The notes: generated by a model from the letters alone, not told the origin. 64,000 nt of DNA from Luidia sarsii (GCA_949987565.1 OX465102.1:23605789-23669788), one strand, 5' to 3'; positions 14,891-27,100 are shown, counted from the first letter of the stretch. Numbers and translations are program-made.

Positions 14891-17651
14891 GTTAGCCTCT
14901 TGCTGTGCAGGGTTCGATTTGTCCAAACTCCTGCGGTCGTAGTTATCCAACACAGCTGGCTGCATCTAAACTAAAGAAAGTGTGCATTATTTTTTAAACT
15001 AAGGGAGAGAACAAAATGATATGGTTTTTATTAAAAGAAAAAAGAAAAAAGAAAATAAACAAAAAAGAAATCAAAACAGAAAAAACATAAAAAGTGTATA
15101 TTTTGCCGGCATCGGCCACTGGCAATATGTACCTGGTATCTTATATATGCACCCGGCAATCTTCTGCAAATGTCACTTTGCCATTCCGTAATGCTGATTG
15201 GCCTATTTTTATTACGTCATGCCATCCTTCTTGCCAAAACTAAAGTTTAACAAGTATTGAAGTAAATGTTATTTTGCCGGAGGAGTGAGATTAGGCCGGC
15301 ATGTGGTCCCACTTACTGGGCCGCTAGGAGCTCCCCTTAAACGAGTTTTGAGATTAATCTCAAAACTCGTTTAAGGGGAGCTCCTAGTGGCCCAGTAAGT
15401 GGGACTAGCCGGCATGATGATGTAATGAAATTTGAAGTGGGGGGGGGGGGGACTAACCCAGCAAATGGGTAACTTGACCATTTTAAGTCCAGTGTGGACA
15501 GCCCAGGATGTTTTCCTCCCAGGTAACTTACCCGGCTTGACCGAGTTTAACCAAGTTGAAAAGTCCAGTGCGGATGCGATGTCTCATGCATTTGTATTTA
15601 GTCAGTTGGTTAAGTTTTACCTGTCGTTCTGGTTATCTACCCCCGTCGATAATCCAAATGTGGATGCCGGTAAGATTTACCCATTGGAATGTTATCCACA
15701 GTCTCGTTAAAAAACAAATCCAGTGCGAACACGGCTTTCGACTAAAATCTTTCAATGCCGATCATTCTAGTCAGCAAGTAGTTTCGAACACTTTGTGTTA
15801 CCATGGTAACCTTGCATTCACCTCCCCATCCCCTCTCTCCATTCTCTTGTCCTCGCACTCCCAGGGCTGACGGAGCCTTCAAGGTGACAGGTGTGCCCTC
15901 GGGCTCCTACGTGGTGGAGGTGTCCAGCCCCACCTACGTCTTTGAGTCGGCCCGGGTGGACATCACGGCCAAGGGCAAGATGCGCGCCCGGCGCGTGAAC
16001 CACATCCAGAGCAACGCCGTGGTCACCATGCCCTACCCGCTGCGCTTCAAGTCCAAGCAGCACGCCATGTACTTCCAGAAGCGGGAGGAGTTTCGCGTCA
16101 CCGACATGCTCAAGAACCCCATGGTAAGCCGAATCCTAATGCTTTGCACCTTCCTCAAAGAACAAGTATTGGGGTATGTTCAGACAGTGCTTTGAAGCCC
16201 CTACTCAACATTGGTAAGACCGAAAAACAGAAATGTTCACAGATTTTCCCATCCAGGAGGGTAATGACTAACACCATGCAGCTTTCTGATAATCCTTCTT
16301 TTGTGATCAGTCCTTCACACTTCTCTCTTTGATCTTTCCCCCTCTTGTCACTAATCCCTACCCTACTCCTTGCCCTTCTCTTTGATCTTTCCCCCTACTC
16401 TCACTAATTCCTACCCCACCGCTTGCCCTTCCCTTTGATCTCTCCCTACCAGCTTCACTCTTTGTCCTTTGTTTCTCATCCGTGTCCTATTCACTCCCCC
16501 CCCTTCCTCCGTGTACATGTATCTGTTTTGTCCTTGTCACTCTGCCTTTGAGAAAGGTCCTGCTAGGATCGAAACGTCAGGCCCACTAAATTTTAAGATT
16601 TACATTTTGGTAATTTTAGTCAGTAAGCAGTTTGCAACATTTTTGTATATCACCTTAAGATTTTCCCATTGTTAATTTTGTTTGTTATTGCTTTTTACTG
16701 TTTTGTATACAAACTATATATAATATATATCTGTCACCCTAATGAGAATTAAATTGAAAGAAATAAAGGAAAAACTTACTGGGAACTTTCGAACAAATAA
16801 AAAAAAAAATGGCAAAGAAAACTTTGACTGGACCCGGGACTTGAACCAGAGACTAGTTGACTACATGTAGGAAGGACACCATCTAAGGGCTTGATAGCTC
16901 AGATGAGAGAGTGCTGGTACGCTAATCCAGAGGTCTCGGGTTCAATTCCCGGTCCAGTCAAAGTTGCCATTCTTTGCCATTTAAAGAAAAAAAAAAGAGA
17001 TTTAAATTGCACAAAGTCTTTCAATCCAGTGTAGTTATTGCATCACTGTGCTTCACAACTGTTGACAGGTACTGATGATGGTCCTGCCGCTCATCTTCAT
17101 CGTCATCTTACCCAAACTAATCAACACCCAGGACCCTGAGATACAGAAGGTAAATCTTTTCATTTCATCGGTTGCATTTAGACCTCCGCTTCATCCCCCA
17201 ACACTGAACCAGTGTCAGAGTCCACACCGAGTTAACGGCTCTTTTCAGAGCCCACACTGAGTTAACGGCACTTTTCAGAGCTGAAAAGATAGACAGTCAC
17301 ATGGTGTCACCGCAAATACTACCACGCAAACCTTTAAATCTTATCTACACTTCCTCCATTGATATGGAGGTACTTTTTATGAAGAAAAGATGTAACCCCC
17401 CCCCCCCCCCCCCAACCCAACCCTCATCATATCCCTACTTCTCGTGATTCTATTCTATGTGAATCCCTCATCCACACTCTCGACCCCCTCCACCCCCCTC
17501 TCTCATTCCGCAGGAGATGAGGAACATGAACCTGATGAATCCCAAGACGGAGATGCCGGACCTGTCAGAGATGGCCGCCAGGATGTTTGGCGGAGGCACG
17601 GCACCGGCCAAGAAGAAGGAGAAGCCCGCAAAGATGAAGAAACTGAAATAG
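14694..17651 (+). CDS. EMC7: ER membrane protein complex subunit 7, complete 4-exon gene
   Basis: EMC7 is a lumenal beta-sandwich subunit of the ER membrane protein complex, which inserts tail-anchored and multipass membrane proteins. Exons 14694-14890, 15865-16123, 17069-17149 and 17514-17651 join in phase to 224 aa (human 242). Visible features are a signal peptide (MSMIRTLLLLLALCASPSFA, then EE), the conserved VPSGSYVVEVSSPTYVF and RVDITAKGKMRAR blocks, the LPYPL-like MPYPLRF, NPMVLMMVLPL running into a single transmembrane segment VLMMVLPLIFIVILPKLIN, and a Lys-rich cytosolic tail ending KKLK. The ATG at 14694 is the first Met in frame and gives a clean signal peptide. Codons are G/C-ending in exon 2. 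It is head-to-head with centrin and tail-to-tail with ATRX. Confidence 0.95.
15306..15405. repeat. Near-perfect 100-bp palindrome in EMC7 intron 1
   Basis: Two 50-bp arms meet at 15355/15356 with no spacer and only a mismatch or two (arm sequence includes CTAGGAGCTCCCCTTAAACG). One arm recurs at 62098-62151. Confidence 0.9.
15478..15742. mobile_element. MITE with TCCAGTGYGGAC-type ends
   Basis: AAGTCCAGTGTGGAC at the left and CCAGTGCGAACACGGCTTT at the right form imperfect inverted ends. Relatives lie at about 41560-41700 and 55618-55702. Confidence 0.5.
15865..16123 (+). CDS. EMC7: EMC7 exon 2 (lumenal beta-sandwich)
   Basis: Starts after CTCCCAG and completes the split Arg codon. It reads ADGAFKVTGVPSGSYVVEV through DMLKNPM and ends ATG|GTAAGC. 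This is the best conserved part of the protein. Confidence 0.96.
16193..16250 (+). mobile_element. TTAA MITE, single-end fragment in EMC7 intron 2
   Basis: Only the left end (GAAGCCCCTACTCAACATTGG and the following AGAAATGTTCACAG) remains. Confidence 0.5.
16535..16655 (+). repeat. Family C dispersed repeat, representative copy
   Basis: Contains TGCCTTTGAGAAAGGTCCTG, CTAGGATCGAAACGTCAGGC, CCACTAAATTT and GGTAATTTTAGTCAGTAAGC followed by AGTTTGCAACA. Other single copies: 23770-23820, 37840-37900, 42955-43065, 43578-43630. Confidence 0.75.
16850..16975 (+). mobile_element. SINE family A copy in EMC7 intron 2
   Basis: GGGCTTGATAGCTCAGATGA, CGCTAATCCAGAGGTCTCGG and GTTCAATTCCCGGTCCAGTC, with the head truncated. 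Confidence 0.75.
17069..17149 (+). CDS. EMC7: EMC7 exon 3 (transmembrane segment)
   Basis: Encodes 27 residues, VLMMVLPLIFIVILPKLIN then TQDPEIQK, between acceptor GTTGACAG and donor AAG|GTAAAT. Confidence 0.95.
17514..17651 (+). CDS. EMC7: EMC7 exon 4 (cytosolic tail)
   Basis: Encodes EMRNMNLMNPKTEMPDLSEM and a Lys/Ala-rich tail ending at TAG 17649-17651. Acceptor CATTCCGCAG. Confidence 0.95.
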   Translation, partial: EMRNMNLMNPKTEMPDLSEMAARMFGGGTAPAKKKEKPAKMKKLK

Positions 17652-18215
17652 CAGAGAGATTTGGAGACAGAGAGACAGAGAGAGAGTGGTGACACTTGCC
17701 ATAGGTTTTGCGGGGGCCGGTTTACAGCATGAATTGTAAGAAGCCCTTGGTTCTGTGTGACACCATTTGCATTTTGCCGGGGGCCTTGCAGAAGGGCATT
17801 AGGGCAAAAGAAGGTACCGGTAACTAAGGCAATTTTTCCAATCCTCTCACATTCTGTGTTCAAATATGACGTCGTGATGAAGTAAAAACTACTTGCTAAA
17901 AAGCTATGAAACGGACCAGACGGATTTTGTTCCCAGTAGAAGGGGGTAAGGTGATGTTGGCGTCTGAACGCACTCATGCCCTTTTGCATGGCACCCAACG
18001 ATTTGCATTAAATTCAAGGTGTGATGGCCGATGGGATTCTGGATGCCATGGGGGTTGTGAAACCTAGTAAATGATACTGTAGCACCAGTATCATGAAACA
18101 CCATGGGACTGAGTATCACCATAGACCTGCTGCTTTCACCATTGGATCTACAGCCACCATGGCTAAACATAGTGTTGTATATTCTGATGCCAAATAAAAA
18201 AAAAAAAGTTTCTCG
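17652..18215 (+). terminator. EMC7: EMC7 3'UTR and poly(A) signal
   Basis: A consensus AATAAA at 18193-18198 lies 540 bases after the stop. The genomic A-run that follows means the exact cleavage site cannot be read. Confidence 0.55.
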
Positions 18216-18729
18216 TCCGGGGTTTTCGAAAAGGAGGAAGAGGGCTTTTTATTTTTTATTAGTTTGTTTCTCAAGATGGTCACCAATTTTAAAATTCCTT
18301 GCAACCGTTAGTGTTCCCACTGTTCAAAGGCACAAGTTGGACAGGAGAATTGAACATCATTTTCATAACATTAAGTGTCATTAAGCTTTAACCGATGAAT
18401 TTGTGGACTTTTTTTAGGTGTTTTTTTTACTGCATTTAAAAAAAAAAGGGAAATCCAGGCAGACCCCCAAAAGGAAGCGAGTCTGTTTTTTTTTTTTACT
18501 TTGTCTTATAGTATATCATTATCCCTTGATATACAAGTTTGTTATGCATTTATGCTTGCGAGTGACAAATAACACTAGAGAATTGCTCATTTCACTGGAA
18601 GGATCTAGATTAGATGCCTTAAAAGGTCAGTTTCTTAGGTGAGAAAGGGAGTAGGGTCAGTGTTTTCTTGGCAGACTGGTTGCTATTTTCTATGATTTTG
18701 TGCGTAAACCTTAACATGATAACAGCACT

Positions 18730-18915
18730 CAAAACTGCCAGTTGCTGAGGTGAGTCACCGCCACCGGACCGGGGCTGGAGTTCACAAAGCCTTGCGAGGC
18801 ATCGTAAGTCACTTACGATGGATAACCCATTGTGAGTTGTGATAGGCACCTGTCAGGCGGTATAGTCTCTGCCCCTCGCTAATCGTCTCGCGATTGATCT
18901 TAAGTTACGAAGAGG
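18730..18915 (+). repeat. Family E dispersed repeat
   Basis: TTACGATGGATAACCCATTG and CTCGCTAATCGTCTCGCGAT. Diverged relatives occur at 21740-21885 and 42300-42430. Confidence 0.45.
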
Positions 18916-19139
18916 TTGGTGAAATGGACCGCAAGAAGATCAAGTTCAGTGAGTGGAGGGCGGGTCTATCACATTGGTGACGTGACCGTGAATCTGGATT
19001 GGCAGACATGAAGGTGATTGGTCTACCAGGGTGCATAGTGCAGACAAGTGGAAGTCGGGGGAAAAAAACTTGGCCTATCAGCAAGGAATATATATTGAAA
19101 AATTGGCAAAGAAAACTGTTTTTCTTTAAATGGCAACGA

Positions 19140-19262
19140 ATGGCAACTTTGACTGGACCGGGACTTGAACCTGAGACCTCTGGATTAACGTATCAGTGCT
19201 CTTAAAACCAGAGGTCTTAGGTTAAAGTCATGGTCCAGTCAAAAGTTTTCTTTGCCAATTTT
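19140..19262. mobile_element. SINE family A head-to-head fusion
   Basis: A reversed B-box end (TTTGACTGGACCGGGACTTG) runs to mid-tRNA and then switches at about 19201 to a forward 3' half (AAAACCAGAGGTCTTAGG...GGTCCAGTC), making a hairpin with no complete tRNA module. Confidence 0.65.
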
Positions 19263-19597
19263 TCAATTTGTTCAAATCTTCAAAAAAAGTTCCCAGTCCG
19301 TTTTTTCCTTTGTTTGATTGGCAAGGAATATGGCCGAACATGCATTTTTTGGGGTACAATTCTTGCACCTCCTGTACAAATCCTGAGAATTTTTGTAAAG
19401 CAGTATTTAATTTCATCAGTGAGTCTTGTGGGAGCGGAGTGGTGATTCTGGTTTTATATAAAGCATTTGGGGAACTTACCAACCATTTGTAGTATCATGT
19501 GATTGGCACCTCATGGAAAAATCCATGGCTGCATGTTGCAAATTACCGGGGTATATGTAAAAGTCAAATTTGGTCTGGAAGTGGATTGAAATCCACA

Positions 19598-19840
19598 GGG
19601 TCCAATTTCATAGAGCCGCTTAAGCGTGAAAATCTGCTAAGCAGGAAAAGTCTTCCTCGTGTAAACAGGATTACAAACTGCCCTGCAATGTGATGTCCAT
19701 TGCTTTTGACTTGTTTACCACTCTTCTTTACTTAGCATGAAACAAAAGTGAAGTTTGGGTAGGCAAGGGGATTCTGTGGCTCATGACTTTTTGCGCTTAA
19801 GCACATTTTGACGCTTAAGCGGCTCTATGAAATTGGACCC
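19598..19840. mobile_element. MITE with 30-bp terminal inverted repeats
   Basis: Ends GGGTCCAATTTCATAGAGCC + GCTTAAGCGT and the exact complement. 243 bp with no ORF. The target duplication is unclear (possibly AG). Confidence 0.8.
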
Positions 19841-20379
19841 AGATCAGGACAAATGGGTAAAAAAATTGAGCATTTAAGCATGGGACTGACCAATGAAATC
19901 CTCAATATACATGTAAATACTCCTTACTTTAAGAAATATCGATACTGATAAACGTATGGATTAAACATTGGTTCATCCTCAATAGAACTATTTCGTAAAC
20001 TTTGTTATGTCTAGTGAAAATGTGCTGTCTGAAAAAAATTACCACGACACGATATAATTATGCTAAGTTATTTGAACTTTGGGTGTTGAGAAATCTTTTG
20101 AATTATAAATTGATTTTTAAATGGAATAAAAAGAATGGAATCGATTTGATGGCTGAAAATGGTGTTGATTTTAGTTCGCTTCCTTGTGGCAAATGTGTGC
20201 TTGCCTCGTCTCCGAGGGGTTAGACCATTCACACACATGAATGCAGGTGACTCCCATGCATGGCATTCCTGAGTTGTGCTGGCTCCCTGTGAAGCCCACA
20301 TACAAATTCAGAATTTAGAATCACGAGATTGTGAGCAACAAAACCTCTGCATGTTTGATATAATCCACGCCATTATTTA

Positions 20380-20530
20380 ACCATTTTGCGCCAGGACGTC
20401 CGATTTTGTAGCGCCGATGGTGTTGCTTTGCGCCAGGCCCTCTGAATTTAGGCACCACCAATGTACCAAGTTTTAAACAAAGACTCCTTTTAGCCCACCA
20501 CCAAGCAATTTGAATCGTGACAAACGCCAC
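20380..20530 (+). repeat. Family F dispersed repeat, copy 1
   Basis: GCGCCGATGGTGTTGCTTTG and ACAAAGACTCCTTTTAGCCC match 25318-25472 in the same orientation. Confidence 0.6.
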
Positions 20531-20794
20531 ATACGGTACATGTACACGTAGATGTTCCAGCTTGTTCCAGGTTCGGTTTGCTTGTACATACAGGAAAATC
20601 TCGACAAGTCAAAAAACAAGGGAACAGGCTCTTAATTTGAGTTAAGTGAAGTACCATTGTTTTACTTCTGAAGGGACCAGAATCCTTGTCGGACTTGACT
20701 ACGGGAGTTTTGCAACAGGGCATGCCGTTCACTTAGTGTAGGGTTCCACAGTCACAGCAGGCACTGCAAGACATCCTAAACCAATTGAAACAAA

Positions 20795-20960
20795 AATGGC
20801 AAAGAAAACTTTGACTGGATCGAAATTTGATCCCAAGACCTCTGGGTTTTGCTTACCAGCACTCTTCCCATCTGAGCTATCCAGCCCTTAGACGGTGGCC
20901 GTCCCAAATGGTCCACTAGTCTTTGCCGGGGTGAGGCCGCCAGTCGGAAGCAATTTCTTC
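20795..20960 (-). mobile_element. SINE family A copy
   Basis: Reversed tRNA module (ATCTGAGCTATCCAGCCCTT) and head (GTCTTTGCCGGGGTGAGGCC), as at 4555-4735. Confidence 0.7.
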
Positions 20961-21494
20961 AACAATCTATTAAACAAAGGAACGGAACACCGATCGACAG
21001 AGCCAACAATTGTTTGCTATGAAGAATAACGCTGACATTTTGGCTTGGCAGTATGAATTTATTGAGGAATAAAAATTGGTGTTTTGGGTTGGGTTTTTTT
21101 TCGCAGCTCAAGCAAATGTTTTGATGCAATGGCAGCTTTCCCACACTCAGCAACTGTAAACGGGAACACATTGAATATAACCTCTGACCTTCAACCTCTC
21201 GACTGTTTTTTTTTTTGGGGGGGGGGAGGGAATTAACCAACATTTGGAGAAATAGGGTTTTCCCACATTCAAAACTTCTTTTAATTAAAATCCACTGTAA
21301 CGGCATACATGTAGGGCAGAGGGCGAAAGTTACAAGCCAATACGCTAATACAGAGTTTTCTTGGGTTTTCTTGTATATAAAGTTAAGTATACACATCTTC
21401 AATGTATACAAAATGAAAACAAAAAAATTGTGTTCTAAACCTGCCAATTTCTGTTCAATTGTATCTATTTTATTACTTAATTTGGCAAAATTAA

Positions 21495-21640
21495 GTAGCA
21501 AATAAAACTTTGACTGGGCCGGCGCTCGAACCCAAGACCTCAGGTGGCTCAGATGGTTAGAGTGCTGGCACGCAAAACCAGAGGTTTCGGGTTCAAGTCC
21601 CAGTCCAGTCGAAGTTTTCTTGGCCATTTTTCAATATTGT
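21495..21640. mobile_element. SINE family A inverted fusion
   Basis: TTTGACTGGGCCGGCGCTCG is followed at about 21541 by a forward tRNA module (GTGGCTCAGATGG, TTTCGGGTTCAAGTCCCAG), so both ends are the SINE 3' end. Confidence 0.65.
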
Positions 21641-21894
21641 TCCCAGTCGGGTTCTCCTTTTTTTTTTTTTTTTTTTTTTTTTGGGGGGGGGGCAAAATGT
21701 AGAAATCCAATCCTATAATATACAGATTTAGCTTTTAAAATACAGGCAATGGAGCCTGGGTTGGATTTCACATAGCCTTGGGATCATTCAGAAGTTGATT
21801 TTCGATGGATAACCCGCAGTGTGTTGAGAGAGGCGTTACATGGTTTCTGTGCATCACTCATCATCTTGTGATTAGTCATAAATGACCACGAGCT

Positions 21895-22085
21895 TTCCAT
21901 TGAGGGTTTGCCCTGCTCGACGTGACGAACACTGAATGCTCAGTGCTTTGACCGTTGCCTAATGAAAACATTTCAGGCAGCTCGGGCGACTCCCGCTTTC
22001 TAGTGCAGACGTGACCACTTGACCACCGAGCTGGTCGAGGTCGTGTGGTGGATTTGAATAATGTACAGCGGTGGGTACCATGTTG
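21895..22085 (-). mobile_element. tRNA-derived SINE (family B)
   Basis: GGGTTTGCCCTGCTCGACGT, CAGTGCTTTG and TTCAGGCAGCTCGGGCGACT. The tRNA-like part reads on the minus strand. Confidence 0.6.
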
Positions 22086-23090
22086 CATCAACTACAGAGC
22101 TGTGGACTGGTTCATGGAGGAGGGGGGGGGGTGTAAAATTGATGCACATATCAATTATCGTTACTGTGGATACCGTTTTGAGGACATGGTCAGCCAAGCT
22201 AGGCAGGCTGTGTGAAAGGGCAGCAATCCGATTGGTCATAGACTATCACATGACATTCTTAAACATGATGTTCTCACAAGTGATAAGACATGTACGCTGT
22301 GCAGCATGGCACACCACATACATGTACTTTGTGCAGTTTCTTTCTCAATGCAAACAAAATCCCGAAACATTTTTTTTTATTTTATAAAACTGCCACAGTA
22401 GCTCTGACTGAAATCTTAACCCCTCCCCCAACAAAAACCCAAGCAAGGTTTGTGGGCCATTTCTCTACATGACCCCGTCTAAAATAACCTAGTTTTGGTG
22501 GCATACACACAATCCACACACATACAGAGGTGAACTAGGTGTGGCCATCCATGGTTGAACCAAGAGCCCAACGTTCATCGACAGTCAACCTATGATCTAA
22601 AGCTGCCCCACAAAACATTCAACTTAACCGTTTTCCGGACAATATTCCGTATAATGAATGATACCTCCAAGTTAAAAGCCGGTCATCTGAAAATATCTCA
22701 GTTAATACATACGCTATACATGTATGTAAATTCCAGGCATTTACCATTATAATAATCAGGTTTTTTTCTTTCTTTTTTAAATACAAATAAGTATTACTTG
22801 ATAAATAAAAAGATTTTACACAATATTGGCTAAGCAACCATCATTGGAGCGTTGCACTCCACAAGTGACCAGCTAACCAGTGGTTTGGCTTATCTAAAGC
22901 ACACAACTTGTACTACTACACTGACCAATGTCGACCTGTGCTAACAGCAATGCAATGGCCCTTTTTAAGTAAACTCTAGGCGTATCATTTACATGTACAG
23001 TGGTGGTGATTAAAACTGTGCAACCTTGTCAACTTTGACAAAAATACCTTTGCAAAATGACCATCAACGGAACACGAGTATCACTAACGA
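22086..23090. other. Intergenic, nothing recognised
   Basis: No exon, RNA gene or named repeat seen. Confidence 0.4.
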
Positions 23091-23116
23091 ATAACATACA
23101 TGATTAATTGACTCGC

Positions 23117-23481
23117 GTTGCTATGGAGACATTCCCCGGTCCCCAATGTTTGATAACGATACAGCACATCAGCTCACGACTCTTCTTGTCCAGATTGAGG
23201 TGTTTCTATTTGAAGGCCCAAAGACCGCGGCGGAACAACGCGTTAAAAAATGGTGTTTTGGCGTTTCGCAATTTTTAATGCACGCCGCTGGGATTCTCTT
23301 TTATACGCAACTCGGAAGCAGTCGAGCCTCGGGACTCAAGGTCAGGCAATCTTATGCCTACAGTAACCCGGCGGCCCTGAGTCCTAGCCTGGCCACTAAC
23401 TGGTCCTCAGTGCACGGACAAGGCAGAAACAGCCCTCCACTCTATAGAACCTACAAGGAGCTACACTCAGCAATAGTGTAA
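23117..23481 (+). other. CpG-rich patch with X-box-like motif and 111-codon ORF
   Basis: GTTGCTATGGAGAC (23117-23130) resembles an RFX X-box. It is followed by an ORF at 23146-23481 in CpG-containing sequence with an internal AAG|GTCAGG that could be a donor. The protein is unrecognised. It may be a first exon or chance. Confidence 0.25.
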
Positions 23482-23820
23482 ATGTGACCCGCTCTGCAAA
23501 AAAAAAGGGCCTTAAGTCTTGCCATGCCTTTGTGCGTAATCGGCTCTTCCACCCAATTGGAGTGTTTTTTTTCCTCGAATTTGTTGATATCATTTTTTTG
23601 ACGTTTTGATACAGTTGATTCATTCTTTCCATTCTTTCCATTCATTTGTCCATTCTTTCATAATCAGTTGGAGGAACCGTTAATTTCTGTCAATAAAGAC
23701 GATTTTGTGAGCTTCACCTTGCCACTTTTATCTGCCAGTAAAATGTTCAAGTAGCCGTTTCTTTATAAAGGCTAAAATTTAGTGGGCCTGACGTTTCGAT
23801 CCTAGCAGGACCTTTCTCTT

Positions 23821-25317
23821 TATAAAGGCGTTTCATTTTCGGCGACCGGAGATCACTACGTGAATATCAACACATCTCAGGAATGTGCAACGTGCTATAG
23901 AGGTCAAACCTGCATCAAATTAAAGCAACCTTATTTCATGCTCTTTCTGACTATGGCTATAACTTAAAATATTCTTCTTTCTTTCCGACTTGGGGACCTT
24001 TTTTTTTGGCAGAGCCAGTCACAATATATCTGTGTGGGCAAAATAATGTCACACACTGCTCTCAATGGGTTCCAATGTCCCCTCTGTCTGAAAATCTTCG
24101 TAAAAAGATGGATGGAATATAAACGAGTCAAATGATTTTCTACTTCTGCCACATAAACATAAATTCCTATGTTCCCATTTTCATACTAATACTTGAGGAG
24201 GAAAACAAATAATTGTCAAAATGACATCTGGGTAATTTTGGTCCTTGGCCGACTTCAGACAGGCGCATTCAAAATGCAACAGTGACCAACACTAACTGGA
24301 AGTCTGGAAGTTCACATCAAGAAAGTGGATCCTAAAAACAACAACATAAGTTTGTATGGTCTCAATCTTAGGTTCCCAACTTAAACCCACAATTAATGCA
24401 TTCAATTACCTTCCGATGGTTCATGAGCATTACTCCTGAACAACCCTGTTTTTTTTTTCCCTAGGAGTTAACGGCATTAGATGTCGGGATGACCTTGCTG
24501 TTTCAATCCCTAGTGCTTTTCAGAGAAAATGATAAACGACCAGGAAGTACAGGAATAACATTATGACAGTCTTTGTAAAATCATCTTATCCCCCAAAATT
24601 AAATACTGACCCAAAAGCACATTGACAGTAGATTACACTATCCTGGTGTGAACTCATGGGGGCGCTATTCAAAGCCCCTTATTTCTTTTACTTCTTAAGT
24701 CTTAATTCTATTATTAACTCTTCAAAGCACACTCCTTTTGGGGGCTTAGGTCTGTCATAAGGCAAGGGTGTCTTTTTCTTAGAAGCACAGATTGAGAGGA
24801 GAGAAAACACGATGCTTTAACAGTTGACACATGTCTCTTGGAGCCAACACAGACATGACACTAAAAAGTAACCTGGTAACCATACCCGAACCGCAACTAA
24901 GTTTGGCACGACCCATTTTTCTTGGGATTCTTATTTGGTGTAGGGGAGGGGAGGGGGGGAGGAGCGGGATTAAATAAAGGCGATTCCTCTCTACTTTCAG
25001 CAACACTAATTCTGCAATGCTCAACTCTGTTGAGGAGATGCTTGTGAACTCACGCTAAAACACGACGCTACATTGACATCCATTTTGGTTTGTGTCCGAC
25101 TTTTTCAAATTATTTACATGTCACGTCCGACAGAAATGATGCAACCATTACACGGCTAGCTCTCTAGTCAACATTGCATGTTTCTGGTGAGCTGTTTTTC
25201 TTGAAAACAAACAAACAAATGGAAACCGATCCAAGACACATCTTAAGATGTTCCACGTCAGGCGCACATTCTCTTACGAGGCTACGTCTAGACTCCCAGG
25301 TTATCGAAGCCCACATT
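23821..25317. other. Intergenic, nothing recognised
   Basis: Only a G-rich run at about 24940-24965 stands out. Confidence 0.4.
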
Positions 25318-25472
25318 AACCATCTCACGCCGGGACCTCCGAATTCGGAGCGCCGGTGGTGTTGCTACACACTGGGCCCTCCCAATCCGGGCACAGCTAT
25401 TGTCCAAGCTTTAAAACAAAGACCTTTTCCAGCCTACCATAAAGCAATAGCTGGCATGACAAAAGCCACACA
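25318..25472 (+). repeat. Family F dispersed repeat, copy 2
   Basis: GAGCGCCGGTGGTGTTGCTA and ACAAAGACCTTTTCCAGCCT. Same order and strand as 20380-20530. Confidence 0.6.
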
Positions 25473-25845
25473 GACGTCTGATTGTGCCAGGTTTGTAAAT
25501 TGTAAATTGTAATGTATTATTCTGGACATATTTCAAAGGTATTTTGTGTTCCTGATTGTTTAGTGGGTTTTGAAAATCAAAATCTGTGTGGTGGTCATGG
25601 GCACTGAAAAGTGATTCGGTGCAAAATGGTTATGTCAGTTCTTTACATCAGGGGTTTTTATATTCACCCAAATGATGCATCTATCTGTCACAATGAGGCG
25701 AAAGCACTTCAGATTGTCTCCGGTCTAAAATGCTACATACCAGACTGTACCAATACCATTCAATAGTGTGAGTGTTGTACTCATACTCATAGCCTAGTCC
25801 ATGTTGTTGTACCCATGGCAAACATCTGTACTCAACTACTCATGG

Positions 25846-26640
25846 CCAAGTACTCATACCTGTACTCATAGCAAAGTACTCATACTTGTACTCAGGGCCA
25901 AGTACTCATACTTGTACCCATGGCCAAGTACTCATACTTGTACTCATGGCCAAGTACTCATACTTGTACTCATGGCCAATTACTCATACCTGCACTCATA
26001 GCAAAGTACTCATACTTGTACCCATGACCAAGTACTCATACTTGTACTCAAGGCCAAGTACTCATACTTGTACTCATGACCAAGTACTCATACTTGTACT
26101 CATGGCCAAGTACTCATACTTGTACTCATGGCCAATTACTCATACCTGCACTCATAGCAAAGTACTTATACTTGTACCCATGACCAAGTACTCATACTTG
26201 TACTCATGGCCAAGTACTCATACTTGTACTCATGGCAAAGTACTCATACTTGTACTCATGGCCAAGTACTCATACTTGTACTCATGGCCAATTACTCTTA
26301 CCTGCACTCATAGCAAAGTACTCATACTTGTACCCATGACCAAGTACTCATACTTGTACTCAAGGCCAAGGACTCATACTTGTACTCATGGCCAAGTACT
26401 CATACTTGTACTCATGGCCAATTACTCATACCTGCACTCATAGCAAAGTACTCATACTTGTACCCATGACCAAGTACTCATACTTGTACTCAAGGCCAAG
26501 GACTCATACTTGTACTCATGGCCAAGTACTCATACTTGTACTCATAGCAAAGTACTCATACTTGTTCTCATGACCAAGTACTCATACTTGTACCCATGAC
26601 CAAGTACATACTCATACCTGTACCTTTAGCTGAGTACCTC
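25846..26640 (+). repeat. 26-bp minisatellite, about 29 units
   Basis: The unit is GCCAAGTACTCATACTTGTA then CTCATG, decaying through 26930. 26 is not a multiple of 3 and the unit has no stop in any frame, so a 185-codon ORF cycles through all three translations. Confidence 0.92.
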
Positions 26641-26999
26641 TGGTCATGACCAAGTACTAGTGCTAATATTCATTGCCAAGTGCTTGTACTCTCAGCATCG
26701 TACCAGAACTCAAAGTCATGCTCAAGAAGGTACGTGTATACTCATACTCAGGGCCAAGTACTCAAAGCCATACTAAATACTAAAGTACTAGAACTCATTG
26801 CTAAGTACTTGTACTCATGACCACAAACCCATACTTGAACTCGTGGCTCAGTGCTCGTACAAAAGGCTGAGTATTCTTCCTCTTTACTCGAAACCAATAT
26901 TCTTATACTCGTGACCAAATACTCACGGCACCAATCTTGTACGAATACAGAAAATAAGCGCTCCACTATAGCACTGATACGCACATGTATTATAAACTA

Positions 27000-27100
27000 A
27001 GCTGGGGAGAGAAGAGGGAAGAGAGGAGAGGGAAGAGAGGAGAGGGAAGAGAGGAGAGGGAAGAGAGGAGAGGGAAGGTGGGGGGGAGGGAAGGGGGAGT
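27000..27100 (-). repeat. Purine-rich tract downstream of the ATRX stop
   Basis: Repeated GAGAGGGAAGA on the plus strand, hence a pyrimidine tract in the ATRX 3'UTR. Confidence 0.7.

Noticed and set aside
20959..21627. 222-codon minus-strand ORF
   Set aside because: Runs through an inverted SINE fusion (LEPETSGF is a SINE translation) and unrelated intergenic DNA.
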